64,000 nt of DNA from positions 744,001-808,000 of the forward strand of contig JABWDB010000007.1 in assembly GCA_019614645.1 (NCBI GenBank), given 5' to 3'. The notes under the pieces are model-generated. The model was not told the DNA's origin. It saw only the letters and a program-made list of their open reading frames with translations, and searched no databases. Positions 1-13,700 of this stretch are shown in pieces. The DNA comes from Stratiolaelaps scimitus (Eukaryota > Arthropoda > Arachnida > Mesostigmata > Laelapidae). Numbering within the stretch: the first letter of the stretch is position 1; every line of letters begins with the position of its first letter. A program made the position numbers and the translations under genes.

Positions 1-94
1 GCTCCGACTGTAGACGTCCACCCGGTTGTCTGAACAAACTTGTTGTGTTTTGGGAGAGATTCGTGCGACGCCGACACCGATCGTCTCTTGTGAC
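1..94 (-). CDS. Candidate second exon, cut by window edge
   Basis: On the minus strand an AG at 96-95 (context gattatag) is followed by 94 open bases in the phase that exon 614-656 requires. The joined product continues GHKRRSVSASHESL and then reads to the window edge without a stop. It is basic and serine-rich at first. The pyrimidine tract is poor, although a branch-like tctaac lies just upstream, so the acceptor is uncertain. The 519-base interval 95-613 would then be intron; nothing else is seen in it. Confidence 0.27.
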
Positions 95-613
95 CTATAA
101 TCGTTAGACTTTGGTAGTCTGTCACTTTTGTAGGCGTGTAGACGTTTCGATGGATGGTGGCGTTCATACTATAGGTATAATATATGCATAACCATTGATC
201 ATGTAGATTTCAATGTTGACTATATTTAATATGTATATAAGAAAATCCTAGTAGACAATTGACTTGTGCGGACGTAGTTAAAAAAAACGGTCTTTTTATA
301 GGGGCGTTAGCCTCATCCAGTTCAAGTTGTCATTGTACCTAGTACGACATTACATTGCTGATCTTTGCCTTGCCATGTATATTGCGATTGTGCGCTGTGT
401 TCTTGCGTATTGTGCTGCCCGAACATCTGTCAAGGGTTATTCGACTGTCAATTCCTGGTAGATCTGTGGCAAATCGTAGACTACATGTGAAACTTTCATG
501 ACAAATTGTATAAAATTCTACACAAGTATTACACTGACGCTGAATGATTCCTAATAACGGTTTAGCATGGAGGGTGAACTTTGCAATTCGCAAACGCGAG
601 ATTTCCAACTTAC

Positions 614-656
614 CGGGAATGTCCTGCTCATCTTCGAGGTTCGTGTCGCGGGCCAT
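614..656 (-). CDS. Candidate first coding exon of an unrecognised gene
   Basis: Reading the minus strand, an ATG at 656-654 opens MARDTNLEDEQDIP and runs straight into a perfect GTAAGT donor at 613-608, leaving the exon in phase 1. The exon is acidic and hydrophilic and has no recognisable domain. A possible next exon lies at 94-1. The gene would run leftward out of the window and would be divergent from jagunal, with about 2.7 kb between the two start codons. The start plus consensus donor is what is seen; that this is a real gene is inference. The protein family is not recognised. Confidence 0.45.
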
Positions 657-3393
657 AATTGCCACTGTGCCTGTACTCGTTGTCTGGCTATCTGTTGAGA
701 CGAGCTTACGGTGCCGAGCAACGGTGGAATCAACGAAAGACGACAAGTGTCGAGAACCACGGTGATAACAATGACAACATTCAGAGCAACAACAAACAAT
801 ACCAAGAAAGAAATAGAGAATTGGAACGAACTTAGAACAACATGTAAGCTTGCTGGAACATCCGTCGGAAGCACCGCCACAACAAGTATCCATTCAGGGG
901 ATTCGCCAATTCGCCACAGAGACACACACACACACACGCAGACGAGCAAAGAGAAACTTCGCACGGACACTCTGAAGTCGCCGTCGACGAGTACACCCCC
1001 AAAAATCTTCACGCGGAAGAACCGGTGAGACAGGCAGCGAAGAAATGAACGATGATTTTAGCGCAAATTTTTGATTATTTTTATTTTTTCTCTCTTAGCT
1101 GCCGTCGACTGCCGACTCTATTCGCGTATGATGCCGAAACACCAGCAGTTGATCCACCGAACACGCAGCATTGAGGAGGGTAGTAGAAGCGTCGGATGCA
1201 GTTGTCGTGTGAGGGCGACACACGAAATTTCTAACCCATATTTTTAGATTTGTCGGCCTTGCGTGTGCCGGTCGCGGTTGTCACGATTGTGGAGCCAGCG
1301 AAAACAAACAAACAAAAACTGACTGAGAGCGAATACAAAAAAAAAAGTTCCACCGGGCGTCGTTCAGCGGACGGACGGGCGGGCGGGCGGGCAGGACCGT
1401 GAGAGGAGTGGTAGAGAAGTTTCTAATCAATAGCGAGCAACAAGGAAATAAGTCATGAGTTAACTATGGCTCAGGGTGCGGCTCGGGGGTCTAGCCAAGA
1501 CGAAGACGTTTTTCTTGGTAGCTATTTAGACGGGGGGCGCTCGGGGAGGCGGAACCAACAGTGGTGAATGAGAACATATTGTATTGTAGAAATCGCAATG
1601 AGAGCAATTGAGGATCTTCTACAGTGAAAATAGCTTAACTTGCTTGCTCAGCTCTGGGTGAGAGGTACCCTTCAGTAAAAGGACGCGCGTGTCCACAAGA
1701 GTTGCCCTCTCTCCGCTCTCTATAAAAGAGACAACAGGGCGGCAGTCACGAGCCGGCGATTCCCAACTAGTTTCCCAGCTCCCCCCGTCCCAGCTCACGC
1801 AACGAAATAAATCGCCCGCTTCGCTGAAGAAGAAGAACAATATACAGCCGTGTCTAACAGACTAACTGCAACCATTGAGCTGGTTAGCATTCATCTGGTG
1901 ATTAATCCCTCCTCATCACAGCGTACAGATCATCACGGGACATCACCACCAGGCGATATTTCTACCAAGACTTTGCTGTCGGCGATCTCTGGAGGGGCTC
2001 GATGCGAAACGAGTAGAACAGATGCACTTGTAACTCACAGTATAGCACCAAACTATAGCAGTGTATATTTTCTAATAATCAACAACCTGGCAGCACGAAC
2101 TAACAAGCCATCTCTCTCTCTCTCCTCCTCCCTATACAATACACTGCATGTAGTCGACTTGTTGCAGCAGTAGTTATCAGTACAAATAACGTAGATCGTA
2201 CTGAATAATTGAAGCACGCACAGCGTCGGCCTACCAGGCGTTGTTGTCACCACCAGCACTCTGCGCTGCTTAGTTCGCAAACGGGGAACCACCCTTCGAC
2301 ATGGCGGCCATCCGTGGAGAGGGTAAATCCACTCACGAAATCGGGCCACCACAGGCCACACTGGGCCCAGACGGAACGACGCACGACTCGCAGCGAACAC
2401 ACGGCGACAGACACACGCACACGCGCACACAGACACAGAGGCTCTCACTCACTCACTGTTATATACAACACACCCAGACATGTACAATTAGAGAAAAAGA
2501 AATCAGACGACAAACCGCCACCGATCGCAGATCGCTCGTTCGTCCCGACCAGTGTTGAAGTAAAGGGGATCATGCAGAATCGAGAGACCGTACGGCCCAG
2601 GCTCTTCGCTGACAGGTTTCGCGCGCTTTGGAGTGAGGCTGTTTTCGCGCGGCGGCTTTCCGCCACCAGATCCGTCTCTCGAATGTTGGGAATCGCTCCC
2701 AGATGTTTGGCGGCAATTTTCAACTTGCTCGTTCCCGCCGTCGTCCGCTGTCGATAGCCGACAGCATCCCGCTGTCGTCTGCTACGCAGACGTCGTCTAC
2801 GCGCCCGCAAAGCGGACATGTGGCATGTTTTGTAAACAAGCGAGAAGCAAGATGGCTGCGCCCTGACCTCCAGCAGATGATCGCTGTGGAATTCGTTAAG
2901 GCCAAGCAAGCAAAATCAGCTTGCAGCAGCCGGTCTGTGTTTCTGGTTCGCTTTGAGCTCTCAATGCTACTTCTCCTTGTTTTGTGAGCCATAGTAGTCT
3001 ACTACGTATAGTAGCAGCAGTAGTAGTCGATCTATCTACCTCTCGTTGGGTGGATGTGGCGGTAGCGTGCGTGTATCTGAATGGATGGGCTGCCGTAGTG
3101 TAGTGTTGTCGCGGCGTTACTGACCAGAGGAATCGACTAGACTAACAGTAAAAGCTGATAGAGATACCACCAATAGATATTCTAATTAGTTCGTCGGCGA
3201 ATTACGTTGAGAGTCTCGAGAGCCAGCAACACGCCGACGACGAGAAGAAGTTTAAGCCAACCGCACGATAGCCCGACTCCGCACCCGATCGGTTGCAAAT
3301 CTGGCTGGGCGACAACAACGTGGGGAGTGGCACCTACTTAGATAATAATAATAATAATAATAGTATATAAGGATAGCTAGCACAAATTGATCA
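657..3393. other. Intergenic region between divergent genes
   Basis: No supportable coding exon is seen here. The ORFs in this stretch are short, overlap each other on both strands and lack splice or family support. The interval should hold the 5' UTRs and promoters of the leftward candidate gene and of jagunal. There is a short CA run near 922-939 and a TAATAA run at about 3341-3361. A TATATAA lies at 3364-3370, only about 25 bases before the jagunal start codon, so its role as a TATA box is doubtful. Confidence 0.4.
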
Positions 3394-3482
3394 ATGGCAT
3401 CGAGAACCGGAACATATGTCCAGGGCACCGATGGGAGCGACTTCCAGCACCGGCAGAAGGTTGCCCCACACTATCAGGCCAG
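3394..3482 (+). CDS. jagn: jagunal coding exon 1
   Basis: Encodes residues 1-29 and two bases of Ser30. The start is tcaATGGC. The exon ends ...GCCAG before a GTTGGT donor, a non-canonical but usable site. The join to exon 2 restores the expected HYQAS reading. Confidence 0.93.
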
Positions 3483-4687
3483 GTTGGTTGGCGAGTTTTT
3501 AAATCTATCTAGTGTTATTACAATTACAATTCACTACAACTCTCGGAGGAAGACTTCACCTGTGTGTCATTTACAGCATCGACATGGTCTTCCTATAGCG
3601 AGACACAGTGCACTCACCACCCACTGTGCTGCAGTTGTTCCTATTAAACATAGAATACGTGACGCCTGAATATACGTGCTGCTTGTGTGTTTCGGTGTAT
3701 GTACTTTGTGGGTCCTTTTTGCTGCTCTGCCCTCGATGTGCGTGTATGTGATGATGTTACGGTGCAACCGTCGTGTTCAACTCGGTGTGAGCAACTGAAG
3801 CATCCGCGTGCCGGGCCATCGGGCCCCAACGAACGAGCCAAACTAGTTGCCTGGCTGGAGCGCCACCTGTACTTTCTCTCTAATTCACTATACGTCTGTG
3901 TGTGCGATTTCTACTTGCACCGTCTCTCATTGTAACTGCCGGCAATGTTCTTCTTTTTCACACACGCAGACCCTCGACTGCGCCAACCATCCGAATCGAC
4001 GCCTCAATCATCAGAATCGACGCGTCCTCTCGTTGTTAGCGCTTCTCGTGCCTTCTCTCTCCCTCTCTCTCTCTTAGCGTTCATCCGTTCTATTCGGTCC
4101 TATTGTACCTATGTATCTACCCATCTATCGCTATTGCTGACGGCCTCCGGGGAGTAACAATAGCAAAGAACAATTCCTGTTTCTACCACATTATTGGTAA
4201 TGCGGGTACAACTCGTACTGCCGCTGTCTATACCAGTCATGGTGCTGCCGAACGCGTTCACCCTCCGTGGACCAGCTTATCCGCCCTGATCATTGGTGTG
4301 GTAATGACGGCCCGTTGGCACCACACCGCAAACCACGCTGATATCTGTTCAGCCGCTGCTGCAGCTGCTCTTCATCCCTGTTTGTTGCCTATCAACCTCC
4401 GTTCGTGCCTTCAAAGGTTTTAGTTCGCCTGTCTCCTTATGCCTTTAAGTGTCTCTCTAACCTCCTGTACCAAACCCCTCCCTCCATAGTGAGTTCGACC
4501 AGATAGATACTCAGGCAAATGCAGAGTAGCGAGTTCTTCACGCGCGCGCGCGCTACCGTGGCACTTGTTCCATTTCACTTGCCGACTTTGCCACAGCCGT
4601 CGCTGCCACCAGCCGCAGTTACAGTTGTACGATTGGTTGTCGGAATCGCCACCAGCAACTGTCGACGAGTGACGACTACGATTTCTT

Positions 4688-4719
<32 letters not shown>

Positions 4720-7700
4720 TGGAGACGCTGCCATGGCCTGCTGTGGCCGACCATCCTCTGGCGCTGAGGCCTGTGGTCGTTGTGGCCGATAGTAGCGTCA
4801 GTAGTAGGAACTGTATGTGTTGTATAGCGGCCACTTACAACCACTCCTCTATCCATGCTTGCTTGCTTATATGTATGTGTGCATGCGCGTTTGTGCTTTG
4901 TAAGCACGAGCTGGCGCCGTCCTACGGTCCGAATCACTACTGGCCATTGTCTGTAGCGACGAGCGGCGACGCGTTCATGGGGAGACCCAGCCTTAGTCTT
5001 GGTGACCACTTGCTAGAGTACAGCAAGCAGCACGGGGACCGTGTGCTCGCGCTCTCTCTCTATCTCTCTCTGTGTCGCAAGCCTCTACGATCGCCACAGT
5101 AATAGTGCTAGCAGCAGCAGCTGCAGCTGCTGTAGCAGAAACAGCAGTAACAACTCGTCCTGTAGAATCAACTCAGTAGAACAAACACCAGTGCCAAAGT
5201 GCTACTACGAACCCTGTGCCAAAATACTAACCCGTCAAACACCTCGCCCGCGATGGCGCTCGGCAAGTTCTGGAGGTCTGTTGGATTACCAATGCTGCTC
5301 CATCGCTCTGCTAGTCGAGAATAGTTTGTTTTCCAATTGTTGTTCATTGGCTCCGAGGGCGTTATATGTTGCCGGTCGTTTATATGCGACTCCATTAGCG
5401 AGAGTGATTCTAGTTGGAGTGATCCCTCAGAAAGTGGCGGTCCCCCTGACCATCATCGACTTGCGGACACCTACCTGGATACACGCGTCGATGTTCAGTT
5501 GGATACACTGCGGAAAGCCGAGAAGGCGATTTAAGCGATCGAACACGCTGTTAATCTCTACGTACTGTTCACGAGAGGCGGAGAAGACTATTGAACCGAA
5601 CACCATTTGGGCCTGTGCCACCACGCAGTGTAACAAACGTAAATTTGAGGCCATGTCGGCGAAGTCATGTATGAAGCATGGTGGGGATAATTCGTGCACA
5701 TGTTGAATATCATTCAAATATCTTTCGTTCGAATGAACACCATTCCCTTCGGCTCCAGGCTATGTGCAAGGTGTCGTATTAGCTTACTGATCGGACCGAC
5801 GCTCTCAAACAGATTCATCGTTGTCTCGACACTGCCAAGAAATCTGTTTCCGAACGAAAGGGACTGTAACGTCTTATTTGTCGGGGAAAAAAAAAGAAAA
5901 TCCTCACGATATGGGAGGGGGAACAGTTTGACAAGCAAGGTATCGCCTCTATTTCTTCACTTGGCGCTGAATTTCCAACGTCCCTAGCAACGATTGGAGC
6001 TAAACATTGTTACTCCGTAAGCTTCGATCAGTATGTTGGACTTGTGTTCGATGTTGTCTCGAAGAGGTCCCATTGTCGATGCCGTCACCTCTATTGAAGT
6101 TCACCCAGGTTGACTTGGACTCTTTCGTTTTCAAACTCTATTTTTACGTTATGAGTATTTGACGTTCGGTGAATTTGTGGTTTGGGGTGAGTTCATGAAG
6201 TAAATGAACTCGACATATGAACTTCTTCATCTCGTATTCCTGATCCACCGAATAGCGTCATAGACAAGCGTGTTGAGTAATATTATCGTCATCACCTTTG
6301 GGATTTATAACATTGGCCTGTATATATGTGTCTCTTTATTGATGTCTAATTTAATGCTTGTAGTAGACACTGCTAAAACGCAGTATCTCGCAGTATTTAT
6401 CCATGGGCAAAATTATATTCACCTATAAGATATACTTTTATATAAACTATTTATTATTATTATTGCTCGGTAAAATACAATCGCTATATTCACTCATTCA
6501 CTCTAAACGTTGATTGGTATACGTCCGAGATGTTATGGGAATATTGTTCTATAATTACACTAATGATTCCTGTAGAAAACGTGTCTATAGGTGCAACGAG
6601 TGCTCATCTCTGTTTCTCGTCTGATGTGGTTTGTTTTTCAGCGCTGCATATAAATCCCGGCTAAAGATGTCGATTTTCTGTCATGGCCTTTTGGCGGTGG
6701 TTCTCCTTGCCAAGGTACGAATTCACGCATTGAACACAACAACATCTCACTCCACTGCACCCATTCCCGATTCACGCGAATACACGCGCGACACTTGACT
6801 GAGATGATCAGACTTTTCTTCATAGACATATTCTTGGCTTCAGATTTTAATCGGTAGGGAGATAGGCAGTGTGTTGTCAATGCTTATTTCATCATTCGAT
6901 CTTGGCTGTCCCTCCCCTATCGTGGCCAAAACTCGCCTGGCTTCGAGTATTGACACTGGACATAATTCGTTTCACTGAGATCGAGGATAGAGGTGGATTT
7001 CATGTCGTGGATGTCATTTGCCAAGTCGTATTTAGCGCCGCACGAAAACCAATTATTAGTCGATAAGATTACGTATCTCGGATGAAATGAGAGACCTAAA
7101 TCAATTTCCGTATCTTCCTCGTTTTTTGTTTTCTAATAAAATATGTATCATACTTGTGTAATGCATAGTCGACCATGTTGCAAACACCTTTCATGGAGTC
7201 GTTCCCGTCTAGTTTCATAAAATATACACGATACCAGTTTCATTATTTATGGCTTAGTAGTAAAGCAAATCTTTCATATAACACCACGTGACGGCTATCG
7301 CGAGTGTATTTTGCCTTCCCTTATAGAATAGAACATGCATTCGGTCACATCATTCGAATGGTTCATAGAAATTCACCTTGCAGGATATTATTATAACGAA
7401 TATATATATATATATATATATACGCGCTATAATAATATCCTGCAAGATGAATTTCTATGAACCGTTCGAATGATGTGACCGAATACATGTTCTGTCACAT
7501 ATGTATATGTTCCTGAACATGTTCAGTGAATTGTAACTGACGACCCGCCTATAAAAATACTATTTTACGGTTTGATTTCGATATTTCGTTGCAGGTGTCA
7601 GAAGATATCCTCGACCGATTGGATATCTTCATTCTCTCGCTTCAAGAACTCTACGTCCCGAAGCCGCTTTTATGGGAATGGTGTTGGCTGTTATCGATTC

Positions 7701-10700
7701 CCATCGCTGGCGTAGGCCTCTCAGCACTACGAAAAAATAATGCGTCTTCCATGAAGGTACCGGGGAAGACGTTTGACTTTTTGCAGGCACTTGAATCTTT
7801 AGTTATTATGCGTTGGTTATTATGCCGGGTGATATAATTTATATTCGATGAACGTCGTTTCCATTTGGCGTATGGCAGAAACTCATTCTGCATTTTAGGT
7901 AAATTTATTCAAACATACAGTAGTAATATTCCTTTTGGGTAAATATTCCTTTTGGGTAAATATTCCTTTTAGGTAAATATTCCTTTTTGAGATATTATGA
8001 CTCCCTTTTGCGTATAAACGAGATTCTTGCAAGAACGCAGATGACTGGTGAGTGGATGAAATATTTCGAGAGAAACTGCTTCCCATTGAGATTGGCGGCA
8101 TCTGCATCTATCGTTATGTCCGCCTTTAGCGGCGTGCTGGCGTGTGTCATAATTTTTGTGGCTCTCGACAGCTGTCTGATTCAACTCGAGCTTGCTGACT
8201 TAACGAAATTTTGCTGCGAGAAATCACTTCTCACCAATTGTGAATCTACTGATGGAATAATAATGCGGATCAGCATCAATTATCTGTCTAAATGCGTCAA
8301 TCGGAATAGTACTTCAGATATTCGTCCAAATGGATAGCCTGAGTACGCTACGCCGATTCAACCTGTCTCGGTCCGAAATGATACAAAATCAATTTCGGAT
8401 CAAGGTCCCAAATCGAAGAGGTCGCGAAGAGTCGGTGAAAGTCCCACAGTAACAGACATGGAGATATCTATGGTGTGAAGTCTCGTCTGCATAATGCATT
8501 TTACCTTTCACCTCTCAAAAAAACACAAAAGATCAATTCAACATGAGCATTTGTGTCAACGCCCTTGATAAACACTTATCTATACTTTTCTATTACTCGA
8601 TTGACACGCGAATGTGTTACACTTGAAACATCGGCGTTTTTTTTTAAGATCTTTGGTATTGTTTTATCAGCAGGGTTGCATCTGGTGTGAATTGTTATGT
8701 CACAATGTTATCTTTGCAATTCTGAGCGGGTGCTAGTTCTCTGCCTACGTTGAATACGATTTTGTCCTGTAGCGAAATCGAGTATCTTTTGTGTTGTCCG
8801 ATGACAGCTTTCCCGTATAGCTTTTGTCCAGTATTTTGAGTCGGTCCAACACAAGTCGGATTTGACCCTATGAGTTGCCTCCTCGAAGCGGCTAAGATTC
8901 GGTACATTTGTGCTTAAAACATATATATAAATCGCGCTGTAAAACATCGTCAAAATATTTCTTCAAATATTACACCTCTTTGTCTTGTCTGTTTTCGGAC
9001 AGACTCTCAGCTTTAAACATTGAACGGCCCCGGTATTGCTTTCGGCAATTGCTTCGTAAGACGAGCCTCCCAAAACGTAAATGTGCAATCGTAGGGATCG
9101 AAGCCGTCCGCGAATTAGACATTTATACGTATATGCAATTAATCATACAATGAACCAAATATCGTTAATTATTGTTCGTGGAGTGAAGCAAATATCGCAT
9201 TCGTTACAACCGGCACCCTGTGTAAGGGTTTGGCGAATAGCCATCGAAATTTCGCCATCTATTAGAGAACATTTCAGGTCTGTCTATAATCACTCTGAGC
9301 AAGTGTACGCTGGAGTTAACAGTCTTTACAGCTGTTCTGGCTGACTCTCATGAGAGTCAGGCGCTGTCACCGATTGTGCGGCCGCGAAAATCTGTAAACT
9401 ACATGTATTATCATAGCGCGCTCAGAGCAATATTGCCTGTGCCAAGTCCTCCCTCTGCGGATGATCTTTCTGCGCGCCAATCTCACTGGCGATTAGATTG
9501 AAGCTGGCCTAGAGTAGCTCGATTAGGTAACACATTATCATCATATTAATTAACAAACCTTACCCAGATCTCAGTATAGAGTCCACATGTTATCGCCACC
9601 GACGAACTAATTCTTACATTCATATGTATTACTACAAACACACATTCTGACAGTCTGCCCTGTGTGAACCTCGGATTACGTATATGACTCTACCAGGAGC
9701 TACTATTCAAGTTGCCAACAATATCAGAAAGTAAAGCGATGCGGGCGATTACTTTTGCTCAGTTGCACGTTCATCGAAACGGAGCCACCCTGCCTGCCGA
9801 TGGTTGATTCACGCGGCGCGGTTATGGCCGAATTCGTAGGCCGCCATAGTCGGTCGGTCGGTCCGTCGACGAAACCGTTAGCCATCTGTCCTGTTCCGCG
9901 TCCAGCCGTCACTCATTTGTTTCTCTCCCCGCATCTAGCGTAAATTTGTTTAGCCGGCAGCTGCTTTGTTCGGCTTAGGAGATTCAGTGTTGCTTTTTAG
10001 TGTATCGATAACAACAGCTGTCGACAATTGACGATGGAAGACAACCAGTCGGTGACATAGAGCCTTGGCCTTTTGCGGTGGTCTATGGCATACATGCCCG
10101 GCGAGCGTCTAGCCTAGGGTCCCTTCACTTGCTAGTTCTGCCGAGTCGGCCGAGACGAGCGGTAACGTCGCCGCCGCCGCCGCCGCCCTACGAGACCCCG
10201 CCGTCGCAAAAGGCGCGCCCGCGCGCTCGGCATTGGCGGTATTGCCAACAATCCGATTCTTAGTCGCTCTTCTTATCCCGGTCGGGCTAACGAATGTCTA
10301 GTTCTCTCCGCGCCTCGCCCTCATCTATACTTCACTCTGTGTCCGTCGTGCACGTTGTATCAGAAGAAGGCCACCGCAGCCGACAGCGAAGTGCCGTGTC
10401 GGCCGCGCCGTCAACCAGCTTGTTGCACGAGTTTGCCGTACTGCTGCCGCTGTCACCGTCGTCGCTGAATGCCAGTTGGTCCTCGGCTGCTCACGTTCCC
10501 GGCACTGAACAACAACATACACAATTACACAATTTGCTGCGGTTGTCGCATCGCAGCAACTATCGGCTAGCGCGTATAGTGCTCACTTATATTAGTAAGC
10601 AGGACGGGCCGAGGGTGGGGGGGCCTACCTACTGAAGCATAACGCGGACCCCAACTCACAATTCATTGCACCTTTTGTCCACATCGTATGTAGCATAGCA

Positions 10701-13700
10701 CACACTATGTGTACCAGACACGACGATTATTAGCGTTCGAACTAGTCTCTCGATTTCTCTCGCTGACTGTACACGAGCGCACGTTACAGATAATGATGCG
10801 TTGCTGACGATGTCATTGTTGACCAGCGCCCGTTGGTCCGTTCCTGTCGGTCTGTTTCACCATACGCCCACCTACTCAGCCGCGCTCTGTCTGGTCCCCA
10901 TCGCGCGGCACATTGCGCTGACGAGAGGTGGTTCTTAAGTGCAAATTCTCGACGCGGTTGTTGTTGTTGTTCGTTGCCCTCACGGCGAGGCAGTGCGTTA
11001 GGTCTACCTTGTGTAGGGACTGCTCTCTTCTTCGTCTGCGGGATGCGGTCATGAATGAACTAACGAATCAAATCATGAATGAGATAATCGCTTGGCCAGC
11101 GGCAGAAACGAATGACGAGAGACTGCGTCGTCGCTCACCTGTACGTCGGCTAGTACGGTCATTGAGTAAATCGCTTGCGAAAAACAAGTCGGACTAACAT
11201 GTTGCTTCGCCTAGAACGAACGTGGCTAGAAACGGTTCAGAGTTAAGATGAATAGTTAAGCAGCAGCACCGATGACGCCAGCAACAATCGATAGCAGCTA
11301 ACTGCCATGAGCTAGATCTGTCCTTAATAACCATTAGTTAACTAACCGAAATCTGTCCAGTGTTAATGTGGCCATGCAACGAAGTAGTAGCGGGCATGGC
11401 TCAATCAAGTGAAATTTAATAAATGTGGTGGCGCCTCTTTTATTATAAATACATTCATTAATGTGGCATTCTTCCTCGACGGACTGTTTTCAGTACTGGT
11501 CGTGTTGTCTCACGTATGGTGCCACAAAACAGAGATATTTGAGATTACTTGTTAATTAATACTTCAAGTAATCACATAATTGTTTATCTGATTAGTACAT
11601 TATATTGCCGAGTAAGTTTGTGCACTTATTTTGGCCTCAAATAACGACAAAAGAGAATGATGCATTGAATTGGTTAAGTGTACATGTCTGCTCGAGCACC
11701 TTTGGTCAGCACGCAGCTGAACGTCTCGTCAACGGCCAGAACAGACGGCAATGCGACAGCGTAATGTTAGGACTATGGACGATCGGGAACGAGGGCAGAG
11801 TGATCCCGGAACAATAGTAGAGCAGTTTGTTCACGGGACACCAATGATACATGTGGCTGGGCACCGTCGTGAAGGCAGGTTATACCCTTCGTATTAGCCA
11901 ATTGCAGCCGCTCTTGCTGAATCGTCTGCGGTAGGGTCGCAGGCAGTCTACGGGTGCCAGTGATGTTTTAGTAATTCGGCAGTGGTAGCTTATCATAAAT
12001 CACTCCCTTAATATGAAACAAAATGTACAGCATGACCTTGGCAATCGTAGAGGCCGGTGCCCTGTATTTCGTGATTTCAAATTTGCGCGGCACGTAAACA
12101 ACAACTGCCTTACAAACATACTGGGGTTCGAAGGAGATGATACATATACACTATTCACTACAGAGCATTCATAAAGATGGGGGAATGCCTATACTATGAC
12201 TGTACATGTACTGAACATACGATGAGAATATCGTTTAGATCATATACTTGAAGATAGGGACATAGGGCGTTCGTTAGGGTGCGATATTTTAGATCAAACT
12301 TTTTAGAGCATTCTTGATCCTCTAGTCCCTTTGTATGCCAGCCGCTGTGCAACCGCCCCCGGCTATGGAGTATCGCGTGCGAAGCAGGCCAAGCTACCGG
12401 AAGTACGCCGCCCTCGAGGCGACTCACCTCTTTTTCTCTCTTGCCCACGAAGCCTTAAACGGCCCAGAGACTCTCTCACAGATAACCTCCTCGAGGTTGT
12501 GTGCCTGTGAGGGGGTCAGAGCCGCTATACGTCCGATGTGTCGGCCTATCGTAGGGATGTATGAGTCCAAAAGCGTTCGTCCGTGACATTTTGCCTTGAC
12601 ATTTTGTCACCATAGTGGGGCAGAACGAAATAATGATATGAGCTTTCTTAGTAGTGGTGTCGTGAACACATTCGTTGACGAAATGAGTTACATACAAAGG
12701 TTCGCCTGTGAGAACCCGGGTGGGCAGAGCCTCAAAAAGTGAATTAGCGAAAGGCGTCATTCAGGCTTTCCTTTCCGGAAACGTCGTACTCTGGGTTACT
12801 GTCGATCTCACCCAGAGTACACGCCTTGTTGCAATGTCGTTCCTTACCCAAAACGGTTTCCATGGCTCTCAGTTGTTCGAGATTGAGCTCGTCAGTTGTG
12901 AAGATTAAACTGGCACCCTTGTTCTTCGATGAGCGTATATTGTAAGTGGAGTTCTTCGTTGTCGTTCATGATCGTCCTGACGGCGTATTGCTTACGTAAC
13001 GCCTGCCCGTTTAGAAGGAACTTGAGCAGCTCCTCCCGCTAGGATTGACCTGGCGAAATACTGACAGCTCTTATTATATCGTATCGTACGATAAGCGGCA
13101 CAAACCTCATAATTCCCTAAATCCGAACGAGGTCGGTTTGACTTATCGATGACTTGTTCCCGGTGTTGGTGCGCCTTCCTCTAATTGTGGTGCACTGCCC
13201 CAGACCCACAAAGAGCATTGAGTCCTTCGCGCAGGACCTTTTTGGCGCGCTGAGCCCTTATGCTCCGCAGTTCATTATCAAATACTAGAATGCAAGTTTG
13301 TTCATTACGACTCAATCCTTTTTTGAGAAACGCTTAAGCACACTTGGCTAAAAACTACAGTATTCGCCAGGTCGTTTGGCACTTGCACCCACTAAAATCA
13401 AAAATCCTGTGCACACCGCTCACCAGATCCTGCTTATGGAAAAGCACAATGTAGCCAAAAGATTCCTCTAGCTCGTTGTTTGTAAACAAAACCGACTCAT
13501 CCGCGTCTCTAACCCGGTTTGCAGGTGTCTCCCTTTGTCTCATAATGCATATTTGGACTAAATACATATTGACCGAACTAGCTACCAAGTTCGTCCGCTC
13601 ACATTTATATATGTTCTTCAAGAAGGTCGGGTGCCCCCGAGCGTGCTCTAAGCTAATATTACAATAGATATACGATCGTAGGGAAGACACCAGCCGCGCC

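Noticed and set aside
7987..8337. 116-codon ORF with a hydrophobic stretch in jagunal intron 3
   Set aside because: At first taken for a receptor exon. The real jagunal exons skip it in phase, and it has no acceptor/donor pair or family match.
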